A stretch of 15,513 bases of DNA from positions 37,501-53,013 of the forward strand of contig JABUQX010095533.1 of assembly GCA_015478945.1 (NCBI GenBank). Reading direction: 5' to 3'. The notes below the pieces were generated by a model. That model did not search any database. It was not told the origin of the DNA and worked only from the letters and a program-made list of their open reading frames with translations. The position numbers and the translations under genes were made by a program. Below, piece by piece: positions 1-9,393 of this stretch (positions within the stretch are counted from its first letter, which is position 1; every line of letters begins with the position of its first letter). The DNA is from Trachelipus rathkii (taxonomy: Eukaryota > Arthropoda > Malacostraca > Isopoda > Trachelipodidae).

Positions 1-1858
1 TAACGCAAAACGCAATATTTCTCAAAGGATTCAAGAAACTATGATCCTAAATTATGGAATGTCATTTGCTTTTGATAACACTGATCCCCTACCTGAAATT
101 TTGATTGATGTTGAAGAATGGCAAAGCAGCAAAAAGGAACATTTCTACTAGGTTATGATACTCCTGTTGTATGCTAAGCCAAAAAATCAGCCACTGATAA
201 GTCAGTCTTCTCAAGTTTAATTTTCAGTAAAGAATCAGCGCAGAGATCATTAAATTCGTCTCTTTCAGTAAGCTGTGGAAATCTAGTTCTTCAAACAATA
301 TCTGCCATGTTAAAATGGGGAAACCAATTCCATTTAAGATCTAACGGAAAGAAGAAGGAAAGTTACCTATCTACTGCATCTTGGCAATTTTATAAATGAT
401 CAAGAATGAGTTCTTTTAGCTTTTCCCGCCATTACGTTCCGAAAATTAAAAAAGGGATGAAAATTTGAAAAATTACTTTTCTCAATTGCAGATTTCCAAG
501 TAGCTATCTTTCTCATGAAACCTTTCATTTTATGGGTTGAAGAAACTATTGTTTCTTGTCGTCCCTGCATGAAGTATAAATTTAATTCATTTAGTTTACT
601 TAAAAATGTCTTATAGAAATGACAGCTGTAAACACCAGTCATCATTTTGCAGCAACCTAGAAAATGCATCATGTTTCTCTTTCTCAAAAAATACTTTTAG
701 TTCTTTTTTAAGTGTGAGAACGCGGCTCAGTACTCTACAAGGAGATAACCATCTTACTTCTGTATATAATAATAATGAGATATATGGTGCATCCATTTTA
801 CAACAGTTTTTCAAAGAGTCTTCACTTCAAAGGTCGCGATTTAATGTAATTTATCATCTTCACAATCTGATTTATAACTTCAGCGAACTGCTCACCACAA
901 TTTTTCCCTACTAGTGCTTCTCTGTGCAGAAAGCAGTGAGTTATTATCAATAATCCATTTTCCTGTAAAGCTCGGGCAGTAAATCCTTTATACTTTCCTG
1001 TCATTGATGGTGCACCATCAGTACATATTCCACAACAGTCTTTCCATGAAAGACCATGGTTATTGAGATAGGAAGAGACGGAAGCGAAAATATCGGCGCC
1101 GGTACTAGTTGCTTCCAACTCTTTGCAAAACAAAAACTGCTCCACGATATATTTACCGTCAATAAATCTACAGAATCCAAGAAGCTGATTTTTGGCAATA
1201 ATATCAGCACTTTCATCTATTTGTAAACAAATTTATGGTGAGTTTTTATTTTATCTATGACTTGTTCATTTATATTTAACGACATTTCAGATATTCTACG
1301 GCTAATAGTATTGTTTGAGAGAGGAACCTTTGAAATTTGATCTCCCTCGTCTTGCCCAAGTATGGTTTCAACGATAATTTTGCACGCCGGGATAATGATA
1401 TCCTCTCCAGTTATATGAGGTTTCAATTTCTTGGCGAGCAGTTTGGCAACTTTTAATGAAGCTTCGAGAACAACGTCACTTGTGGTAAATCTCTTCAACA
1501 TTCTATTACCAATTTCTCTTGATTTTCTAATTAGCCTTGAAAATATGACCGGCGTTTCTAGGATTACACCTCTGGGTGCTTCGTAGCAAGATGTCTCCTA
1601 AGTTTGCTGGGGACTATGGCTTCATTGCTTCAGCGTTTCACCACACACTAAACGCAGGGGACGTGGATTATCTGCATCGTTGTTCCATGAAAATTCGTAA
1701 GACAAATAACTCTCTAAATACGTACTTCCTTTAAAAGAAATTCTTTTTGATGTTGAAGATTCAGGAATGATAATGGTTCCAAAATACTCTCACTTAAAGT
1801 AGGTGTTACAAGTTCGATCAACCTCGAGTTTACGTTTTCTTATTACAAACTTATCCAT
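1..1858 (-). pseudogene. hAT (Buster/ZBED5-like) transposase pseudogene, 3' end beyond window
   Basis: This is a DNA-transposase relic of the BED-finger hAT family related to ZBED5, FAM200 and SCAND3; in life such proteins bind element ends and cut and paste them. Reading on the minus strand, the ATG at 1856-1858 starts MDKFVIRKRKLE, a start I recognise from this family. It is followed by a BED-type finger (about 1650-1565, ending KLRRHLATKHPEV), the segment LKPHITGEDIIIPACK, VPLSNNTISRRISEMS, then QIDESAD (about 1217), GICTDGAPSMTGKYKG (about 1015), THCFLHREAL, TEVRWLS (about 760) and a decayed C-terminal dimerisation region (FWLSIQQEY, about 180-155). The order and the length of about 600 codons fit a full transposase. 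It is dead: in-frame stops lie at 1790-1792, 822-824 and 611-613, with others below 400. Frameshifts lie near 1620, 1540, 1222, 800, 600, 400 and 185. The first finger cysteine is arginine (1652-1654). Sense-strand ORFs here are shadows. The family call is from recognised motifs, not a search. Confidence 0.9.
1565..1735 (-). other. BED zinc-finger segment of the hAT pseudogene, first cysteine lost
   Basis: This N-terminal DNA-binding segment reads SYLSYEFSWNNDADNPRP, then RLVCGETL, a frameshift, and SNEAIVPSKLRRHL followed by ATKHP. The CxxC ... HxxxxH layout of a BED finger is visible, with H in RRHL and in TKHP, but the first Cys codon reads CGT (Arg) at 1652-1654, one transition from TGT. 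A single-base shift near 1620 separates the cysteine half from the histidine half. The aromatic and tryptophan residues just upstream (YEFSW) are typical of this family. Confidence 0.75.
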
Positions 1859-1973
1859 TTCAGAATTGATCATATGTAACACTTCATAACCCTAGTAACA
1901 TTAATTAGATTAATTTACTTATTGCTCTACTCTACTGATTCTCCAATAGCAAAAGCCTTATGTAGGTGTGCAA

Positions 1974-1974
<1 letters not shown>
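1859..1974. other. Presumed 5' non-coding flank of the hAT pseudogene
   Basis: This short complex-sequence segment lies between the transposase ATG and the first TA microsatellite. It is probably the 5' untranslated or subterminal part of the hAT element. No terminal inverted repeat starting with the usual CAG is evident before the sequence dissolves into (TA)n, so the element end is either lost or replaced by the microsatellite. Confidence 0.35.
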
Positions 1975-2038
<64 letters not shown>

Positions 2039-2110
2039 TATATAATATATATATATATATATTATATATATATATATAATATATATATACTTTATATATT
2101 ATATATATAA
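1975..2110. repeat. (TA)n microsatellite
   Basis: This is a near-perfect TA dinucleotide run, uninterrupted from 1975 to about 2031 and then broken by TATTATA-type interruptions up to 2110. Any ORF here (poly Ile-Tyr) is an artefact. The tract directly abuts the putative transposon terminus at 2112. Confidence 0.95.
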
Positions 2111-2156
2111 GGTGGCGGCTCGTGGTCAAAATTCTTTAGTAGGCAAAAATCAAAAT

Positions 2157-2160
<4 letters not shown>

Positions 2161-2211
<51 letters not shown>

Positions 2212-2290
2212 ATATATATAATAATATTAATATATATAATTATAATATAATATATATTATATATATATATATATAATTGTTTTTTAATAT
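2161..2290. repeat. (TA)n-rich low-complexity tract
   Basis: TA dinucleotide repeat with TATTATA and TAATATA interruptions. It lies inside the putative 2112-3436 element, immediately after its left terminus. Confidence 0.9.
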
Positions 2291-2404
2291 ATATTTAATA
2301 ATTTAATATACTCTATACTGTGTATAATCTAACTCTAATCTATAATACCATTCTTGTGCCAGCCAAAATTTCTGATATATTTTTTCATGCCATATATTAT
2401 TACC

Positions 2405-2452
2405 TAAATTATATATATTAATACTCTAATATATATATATAACTATATATAC

Positions 2453-2483
<31 letters not shown>

Positions 2484-2515
2484 ATAACTATATATATAAT
2501 AATATATATATACTA
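2405..2515. repeat. (TA)n-rich low-complexity tract
   Basis: Interrupted TA repeat bounded by complex sequence on both sides. No coding potential. Confidence 0.9.
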
Positions 2516-3244
2516 ACCGACAATGCAAGAGAATGAATAGATTCATATATGAAATCACTTAGCTGTTATTTGCACCATTTTTCTAAACATTGAATTTCCC
2601 GAATAGGCTTTTACAACACTTCGAAAAAAGAATTTAGTAATTTTTAAAAGAAACTTAAATCGAATTACGATTCCACATATTCCCGTATTACAAAACTAAC
2701 AGGCTCAATTTTATTAAAAAACACAAAAATCCAGTAATAAAACAATAATATGAAAATCGTATTATTATCAAATAGAACTCCGCACACAATCTTTATTATT
2801 AATAACATTGAAAATATAGCAACTGATCTGAGTCAGAGGTAACCTATATCTTCGCCGAGAAAGAATTTGAGTCAAAAACGCGTTTTCAGCGACTCTCAGG
2901 TTGAGTCAATAAATTATATTAAATAGATTATAAATTAAATAAGTCGATATAAGAGATGATCAAGTTTCTGTAATTTTTTTGATAAGTGAACTTTAATAAT
3001 AATTGTTATTAATAATATTAAATTATTTTCTTGCTAATTGCAAATTATATAAATGGGATAAATATAAATAAAATGACTTCCTCGCCTCGTCATGGTGCAT
3101 AATCCAAAGTTGGCCTAGCCTTAGAGAACTAAGGAACTAATTTTTTGACTCCGAGAATTAACAATTGCCACCGATCGCTTACTATTAAAAAAAGGAATCG
3201 AGTAGAAATTAATGCCGGCATCTTAAAGTAGCCTTGGAACGAAA
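2516..3244. other. Complex AT-rich interior, no ORF; TGAGTCA cluster and palindrome
   Basis: This is about 730 bp of non-microsatellite sequence with no ORF worth calling. It holds three exact TGAGTCA heptamers (2829-2835, 2868-2874, 2902-2908) and a 12-bp perfect palindrome AAAACGCGTTTT (2875-2886). The palindrome sits between GAGTC (2869-2873) and its complement GACTC (2891-2895). If 2112-3436 is an element, this is its unique interior. Confidence 0.6.
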
Positions 3245-3362
3245 AATCATTTATTATATATATATTTATATAATAATTTATATATATAATATATATAATA
3301 TATATATATTTATATAATATATATTATAATATATATATATATAATAGTAGATACTATATATA
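3245..3362. repeat. (TA)n-rich low-complexity tract
   Basis: Interrupted TA repeat that stops abruptly at the complex sequence forming the right terminus of the putative element (about 3363-3436). Confidence 0.9.
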
Positions 3363-3440
3363 TGCTGACTTTAATATTTTTTGGGTTCACTAAGGCAAGT
3401 AGGCGTTACTCTGCCCTACCACCCAAAAGCCGCCACGAAT

Positions 3441-3540
3441 ATTACTTATATATATATATTACTATATATATATATATAATATACTATATATATTATATAT
3501 ATATATATATACTATATATATATATAATCAATATATATGA

Positions 3541-3575
<35 letters not shown>

Positions 3576-3655
3576 TAATATATATAATATATATATATAC
3601 TATATAATACTATATATATTATATTATATTATATATATATATATATTTGTAATTA
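3441..3655. repeat. (TA)n-rich low-complexity tract
   Basis: Long interrupted TA repeat starting just outside AGCCGCCAC at 3428-3436. The reading frames here (Ile/Tyr runs) are artefacts. Confidence 0.9.
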
Positions 3656-3784
3656 TATAAGTTATTAAATGACTTTTCAGAAGAGAGGCAAACTTATCGA
3701 AACCATTAGCGAACAGTTTGATGCAATCTAAAAAAGTAATTTCAGTAAAGGGTTAGAGATGTTACAATATTACGGCAACCACAC

Positions 3785-3895
3785 ATAGGACAGATCTCGC
3801 GGCCCCCACTTAAGTGCCGCAGGCACACGGTTGTGAATCTCTGATTCTACGGGTTCCGTTTCCCGTACCACCCGACCCTGGGAGTGCTGAAAAAA
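3785..3895. other. GC-rich island with three consecutive small hairpins
   Basis: About 110 bp is clearly richer in G+C than anything nearby. It contains a 10-bp palindrome CACTTAAGTG (3807-3816). Three perfect hairpins follow: GTGCC/GGCAC (3814-3818 with 3822-3826, 3-nt loop), GAATC/GATTC (3835-3839 with 3843-3847, loop TCT) and TACGGG/CCCGTA (3848-3853 with 3862-3867, 8-nt loop). No ORF. I do not recognise the family; it reads like the end or structured part of a transposable element. The remainder of 3656-4224 is plain AT-rich sequence with no feature seen. Confidence 0.5.
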
Positions 3896-4224
3896 TAATA
3901 AATTATTTCTTCAGTATCATATTATACAAAAAAAAATAGAAAAAGAAGGATCTGGCATCAAAAAGTGTTATAGATATAAAAACATAAGACCATAACCTGT
4001 TTCAAGTTCATTTTCAAGTTTTTGATAAAGTTTTTCTTTGTTTTCATTTAAAATTTCACTGTAATTTATTAAGTTTTATGAAAATCGATTTTCTATCCTT
4101 AAAATTGATTACGACAGCGTCCGTCTCCCATAGACAAATGGCATACCATATGAGATTTGGAAGGCCTTTTTCTCTTAAATTACCCAAACAAATTGCTATT
4201 TCCACAACGAACTAGCTACTATAA

Positions 4225-4358
4225 TAGTATATATATATATATATATATAGCTATATATTTATATAATATATACTATATATATATATATAATTAGTGTATA
4301 TATATATTATATATATATTATTATTATAATATAATATATATAATATATATATATATAA
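4225..4358. repeat. (TA)n-rich low-complexity tract
   Basis: Interrupted TA microsatellite. No coding potential. Confidence 0.9.
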
Positions 4359-4514
4359 ATCATAAAAAAAAACGGTCGCATAAAAAAATAAAATATATAC
4401 TCACTTGTTGACTTATAAATATCCTAACTTTTTCGTCAATTTCAATGAAACTTACTGAAAATGTAAAAAAAAAATATTTCGGATAAATTAAAATAAAATG
4501 TAATTAATAAAAAT

Positions 4515-4542
4515 CTGCCCCCCCCCACCCCCCACACCCCCC
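4515..4542. repeat. C-rich low-complexity tract
   Basis: A run of cytosines interrupted by single adenines, almost pure C plus A, in otherwise very AT-rich DNA. The complementary strand is a G-run tract. The surrounding 4360-4700 sequence is A/T-rich with poly-A stretches and no gene. Confidence 0.9.
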
Positions 4543-4699
4543 AAGAAAATACAGAATGCAAAATTCGGAAAAATATAAAAAATTGCTTGTTTTGAAACAA
4601 ATTTTGCCTTACAATATCAAAATAGGTAGGAATATATATATATTAAGGTATAATAATCTATGTAAGCAAATAATAAGTTAAACTCAATAGTAATATTTG

Positions 4700-4914
4700 A
4701 AATGAAAGGGATATTATATAATATAAATAATATAATATTATTATAATTATATTTATATAATATATAATATATAATACTTATATATATATAATTATAATTA
4801 TAATATATATAATATATATTATATATATATATATATAAATTATATGAATTATCTCATTAATTATTATATATATATATTATAATATGTAATAATTATAATT
4901 ATATATTATATATA

Positions 4915-4946
<32 letters not shown>

Positions 4947-4980
4947 TAATATATATATATTATATAATTATATATTATAA
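4700..4980. repeat. (TA)n and TAATTATA low-complexity tract
   Basis: Long interrupted TA/ATT low-complexity stretch, with the longest regular TA run near 4910-4945. No coding potential. Confidence 0.9.
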
Positions 4981-5191
4981 AAAACAAATTGATAAACTCC
5001 AAAGAAAAACATGGGTATAAACCTACCCGAAACAGAACGTGAACGTTAACTTTGGTTTTAGCCGATTCAGTTGGTTCCCAATCTTTTTTAATGTATGAGT
5101 ACGCTAACCTCCCAAGAATATAAAAAATAAAATTACCTGACCTTTTATTACGTTTCACAAAATTATTATAGATTTGATAAGTGAGGTGCAC
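4981..5191 (-). other. Short ORF of uncertain status, 71 codons outside the TA tract
   Basis: A minus-strand ORF starts at ATG 5189-5191 and reads into the TA tract at its 3' end. The 71 codons outside the tract use a mixed set of residues, including DWEPTESAKTKVNVHV and several charged and aromatic residues, instead of the Ile/Tyr/Lys noise typical here. The segment is also less AT-rich than its flanks. I recognise no domain or family. It may be an exon-like or transposon-derived fragment, or a chance ORF. It has no visible promoter or partner gene. Confidence 0.2.
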
Positions 5192-5404
5192 CTAATTAAA
5201 ACCATAGAAAAAAAAACTATAGAACTTTTCCAAAGTTCCTTGTATATAATATATTAAAGAATTGTTTTAATAATTAGAAATTTGATTTTTCCCCTAAACC
5301 CCCCTATTTTTTATTTTTTTTTTTTATTAGTTTTTGCAACGCAGTTATTCGTGATACAACTGTTTATAAAAATTAAATCCTTTATTCTTCTACCTCAATT
5401 TTAT
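5192..5404. other. AT-rich spacer with poly-T tract
   Basis: Non-coding, with short C-runs and an impure poly-T stretch near 5309-5330. No gene or repeat family recognised. Confidence 0.6.
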
Positions 5405-5575
5405 AAAAATATCGCAGCCTGACAGGGGTAATAACAGGGGGGGACTGATAAGTCCCCACCATTCAGTATATATATCCACCGTTAATATAGAAGCGCCAGA
5501 AGGACCCAGGGACTATCCATGCCATCTTTGTCGGCTCCTCTATTGGCCTTCCTAAAGTAAAGATGAAAACAACAA
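5405..5575. other. GC-rich patch with strong hairpin, unknown repeat
   Basis: About 170 bp of higher G+C. It holds a perfect 7-bp hairpin, GGGGACT (5440-5446), loop GATA, AGTCCCC (5451-5457), and further right the text GGACCCAGGGACTATCC near 5500. Both strands give only 25-45-codon open stretches and none is recognised. The island form resembles a transposon end or SINE-like remnant, but I cannot name it. Confidence 0.4.
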
Positions 5576-6001
5576 AATTAATAAATTACATTTAACTCCA
5601 TTTACATAATCCAACTCACTTAGACTATATGTAATATAATTCCTATTGACTACGCTTCCAGGTAATGTGTTCATAACTCCTCAATCTTTATTGGATATAT
5701 AGGGTTACTTGAGTGATCTATATCATACTATCAGATTGTAGAAACTTAGTTTTCGTTATATTTCACCTAATTCTTCTTCTATCATATACACAACTTATAT
5801 ATCTCTATTATTTTTACCTAGAATGTTATATATATTCCAATAACAATAGTACTAAAAACTGTTTAAAATATCATTTTCACATTTCATTTTCCTAACCTAT
5901 ATAATACAATCTTTTAAAAAATTATCATTAATTATATTGTTTCCACAAAAAAAAAGGTAAATGACAAAATATAGCTACGACCTCCCATGGTTGAGAATCT
6001 A
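5576..6001. other. AT-rich non-coding spacer
   Basis: I see no gene here. A 60-codon plus-strand ORF at 5713-5895 consists of Ile/Leu/Tyr/Phe-rich sequence expected by chance from T-rich DNA. Confidence 0.6.
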
Positions 6002-6232
6002 ATAATAATATATATATACGGAGTATCTTTATACGTTAAACTTTGTAAAGATTTATTAAAAATACAACAGTGGGGATATTTTTATATATATATATCAGAT
6101 ATATATTTAATTATACTAATATATTATATATATAAAATTATTAATAATTATTATATATATATGATATAGTATAATATATATATATTAATATATAATATAT
6201 ATTTATATATAATAATATACTTTATTAATATT
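6002..6232. repeat. (TA)n-rich low-complexity tract
   Basis: Interrupted TA and ATT repeats. The ORF across them is an artefact of the repeat. Confidence 0.85.
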
Positions 6233-6990
6233 ATCAATATTCTCTGTATAATAGCTTTTATTTTCTATATAATTGGATTCTATTTCTGTTTCGACATATG
6301 ATATTCTACAATATAACCCTTACTTTTGAGCTCGTTATCACGCATCTCTGATGCGGACTGGTGAGTGATGTAGTCAAGAAGATTTCTCGTATGAGATTAA
6401 ATTTAGCTACCGTATAGGTTATGATTTATCTGTAAATAGTCTTAGAAACATCGCGTTTTAGCTAAAAAAACTGCTAAAGCTTTATTATGGAACTCAACAT
6501 ATAATAATATACCTATCTAACGCTTATGAGTATATTACTTGCCCATTGGTAAACAACTTTTTTGAATGAGGAAATGTATATGTAACTTTTATATTCAGTT
6601 TTTAATTCTTTAATATTCTTATATATAGTTCTTAATTATATTTATACATAAATAGATTAAATGTTACGTAATATATATAGTAAATTAAGGAATTAAGTTT
6701 CAATTAAGCTAATTATTCACAGATATATAATGTAATATAATGTTACAGAAATGTTCACAAATTATAATATACTTTTTTCTTTATATATATGACTCAATTT
6801 CAAAGCGTATTTAAGTTTATTTATATTTATTTATCTCAGTTAGGTTATGTTTAATCCAATGAGTTAACGCTTAATAAGTATATTTAATAAACGAAACATG
6901 TAAGTTATCATTATCAAAAGAAGATAGGGCGTTGAGGTAAGTTCATCCAGACTCGTACATTTACAAATTCTATTTATGCTTAAATAATAT
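6233..6990. other. AT-rich non-coding region with a small hairpin
   Basis: No ORF of note. A perfect CGCATC-TCT-GATGCG hairpin (6341-6355) is followed by TGGTGAGTGATG (6359-6370), a 12-mer found again at 12173-12184. The segment at 6300-6480 is less AT-rich than its flanks and may be another transposon scrap, unidentified. Confidence 0.5.
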
Positions 6991-7227
6991 TAAATAATAT
7001 TAAATTAATATATTATATATATTATATTCTTTTATATTGAGGTATAACTATATATATATACCTATATTTGTCACCTATATACAATATATTATATATAATA
7101 TCATATATATATAATATATATATATATTATAATATATTATTTATATTACTTATATTAATATTAATATTTACGTTTTATAAGTTACATATATCATAGCATG
7201 AGTATATTATATATATGATATTATATT

Positions 7228-7259
<32 letters not shown>

Positions 7260-7402
7260 TATTATATATATTAATATATATATATATATATATAAATATA
7301 TATATTATATATATTATATATTATATATATCTTTCGATATATTACTAATAAATATATTTAGTTACCAAACATATACTATTACATATCATATATATATATA
7401 TA
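6991..7402. repeat. (TA)n-rich low-complexity tract
   Basis: The longest TA-dominated stretch of the window, with regular runs near 7220-7250 and 7276-7295. No coding potential. Confidence 0.9.
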
Positions 7403-8334
7403 TAACACAAAATGTTTTTTTCGGTATTATATGTTTGAAAATACAGTACTGTATACACTGCAAAAAAAAAAATATTTATAATTTTTAGTCTCGCGTTACA
7501 AAATTGTACATAATTTGTGTGTACCTGGCACAACGTTAAAATATACCATTTTGACGCCCATTACACATAGTCATGTAAAGTTTATGTGATTAATATTACT
7601 TTTCTCACGCTCTCCTAATGTACCTATAAAAATGACGTAAGTATGAATGTCTAGAATCGTTGTAGACAGCAATTTCCTTTCCAATTATATTATTAATTCA
7701 CATTATTATTGTATAATTTACATTATGATTCATATTAAAAAATTTTTGTAAATATTATTTTTATATTATTAATATTATTTTCATTATTATCACTATTTCA
7801 TGCTATTTTTCTTTTTATTATTATATTATTTAGTATAATTATTATAAATATTAATTGTTTAGTTTTATTATTCCTTTTTATATTATTTCGAAGTTAATTT
7901 GTTTTTGCAACTAAAATGCGCCTCCGAAATCTCAACAATTAAAATTTTTAATAATAAAATAAATATTAATATTGATATTCTTTAAAAGTTTTTATTTCTA
8001 AAATTTTTCTCAAAATGTGAAAAAAAAGAAGAAGAAACAAAAAAATTAGAAAAGTTTCAAATAATAATAAAAATCAAACTGCATCATCTACTTACAGTAC
8101 CAAACATATGCAAAGTTCATATTTTTGGGGACTAGATTAATTTTAGAGTAGATATTTTCCAGTCAGCCTTATTTGCGGGAATGAATTTTAAAATTAGTTC
8201 TTTAAAAAAAATTATGACATCGATTTCCGACGTTTGACGAAAAAAAAGAAGAAAAAAAAAAACGGGTAATTTTGTGTAAAGTGTAAAACTATTAAGAAAA
8301 TTTTTTGTTTTAAAATTTTGTTAACGGATTGTTT
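7403..8334. other. AT-rich non-coding region with ATT-rich stretch
   Basis: No gene seen. From about 7681 to 7880 the sequence is a loose ATT/TTA trinucleotide-like tract. Purine-rich stretches (AAAAAGAAGAAGAAA type) occur near 8020-8045 and 8240-8262. Confidence 0.6.
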
Positions 8335-8725
8335 AACAGTTTAAATTTTATTTCGAAAAATATGCTACTGAATTTTCCAAGTAGTTAGTATTTTGGGTCA
8401 GACAAGGTTCATATGTCTGGTTATTCGAACTATGTATCAAGTTAATTTTATTTCAAAAAATTCTAAGTTCGAAAATTTTATAAGCTAATTTTATTCCTAA
8501 AATATTCTTTTCTAAGTATAATTTTATTTCAAAAAATTTTTCTAAGTTCTGAAATTTCTAGGTTAATTTTATTTCAAAAAAATTTCTGAGTTAATTTTAT
8601 TTCAAAAATTTCTGGATATTTTGCTTTCACAAATTTTGTAACTTAATTTTTTATTTCATAAAAAAATCTACTTTATTTTATTCAGGATGTTGTATAAGGT
8701 AATTTTTTCTACCTAAGATATTCTA
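8335..8725. repeat. Degenerate tandem array of TTAATTTTATTTCAAAAAAT units
   Basis: A motif close to TTAATTTTATTTCAAAAAAT followed by TTCTAAG recurs at about 8342, 8442, 8484, 8521, 8563, 8592 and 8643, with a weaker copy near 8702. Spacing varies from roughly 25 to 100 bases, mostly 30-60, so units differ in length. All copies are in the same orientation. It looks like an old, diverging satellite-type array. Confidence 0.6.
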
Positions 8726-9393
8726 AGTTTAAAGTTTTTTCAAAAATTTTAAGTTAGAGAGTGTGATTCCGAATTTTTTTACTAAGTTTATTTTTAATTC
8801 GCTTTCATTTCACTGTTGATAGAATTAAACTCGTTTTTTTCTTTTGTATAGTAGTTGAGGTTGTCGGCATAATGAGCTCTAGCTCCTGATCCCTTCCTTT
8901 TATACCCATTAGATGCTTATCGAAATCTTAATTTTGATTTAGCAACAGGATGGGCATCCTGTACAATGTTACGAAATTTCAACTTTTTATGCAAAAGAAA
9001 ATATAATATGAAAATACTATTGATCAAGTGGGAATTACCCTTGGTAAGAAACCGTGTGAACAATTATTGCTAATAGTTAGCCAATATTCATTAAAATAAA
9101 ATCGGTATTATCATAATCTGTGTTTTTCCAAATAATTACAAATATTATTTACTAATTATTATTTTAATTCTTTTATGGGATTTCTATATCCTGTTGGGTT
9201 TTCAATTAAGCAATCGGACTTTTCAGACTGCCCCCCCTTTAAAAATTTTAAAATTTAAAATTTGACAAAGTAAGTAAGTAAAATTCAAAAAAAAATTATT
9301 TGAAATTAAAAATTTCCTAAGTTTAAAACTGTAAAGCTATGTAAAATGAGTTAATAATTAATTAAATACTATTTCAGTTAATACATGATGTTA
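8726..9393. other. AT-rich non-coding region
   Basis: No gene recognised. It contains a short C-run (about 9231-9237) and scattered poly-A/T tracts only. Confidence 0.6.

Larger units (their letters stand above)
2112..3436. mobile_element. Possible non-autonomous hAT-like element with GTGGCGGCT termini
   Basis: GTGGCGGCT at 2112-2120 and its exact reverse complement AGCCGCCAC at 3428-3436 face each other 1.3 kb apart. Both continue inward with related text: TAGTAGGCA on the left, and TGCCCTACC reading outward on the right. GTGGCGG-type termini are common in hAT elements, and a hAT transposase relic lies next door. Against this, the outermost bases are not the canonical CA/TG, and both flanks are TA-rich, so no 8-bp target duplication can be read. 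The interior carries no ORF; it holds two TA blocks and about 730 bp of complex AT-rich sequence. It could be an internally deleted derivative, or the right end (3436) could belong to the minus-strand hAT pseudogene with a long 5' region. Confidence 0.4.

Noticed and set aside
2..151. Plus-strand open frame of 49 codons at the left edge
   Set aside because: The minus strand of the same DNA continues the hAT C-terminal region (FWLSIQQEY and SVIKSK text), so the plus frame is a shadow.
606..914. Plus-strand 102-codon ORF
   Set aside because: It is antisense to the recognised hAT transposase segments and has no family features of its own.
1922..2110. ORF of Ile/Tyr repeats
   Set aside because: It is a translation of the TA microsatellite; the same applies to the ORFs at 3362-3607 and 5987-6169.
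3785..3895. tRNA gene or tRNA-derived SINE head suggested by three stem-loops and GGTTC
   Set aside because: The flanks do not form a 7-bp acceptor stem, the middle stem leaves a 3-nt loop instead of 7, and the A-box match is poor.
6341..6375. Hammerhead ribozyme, from CTGATG text next to a hairpin
   Set aside because: The conserved CUGANGA and GAAA core boxes are not both present.
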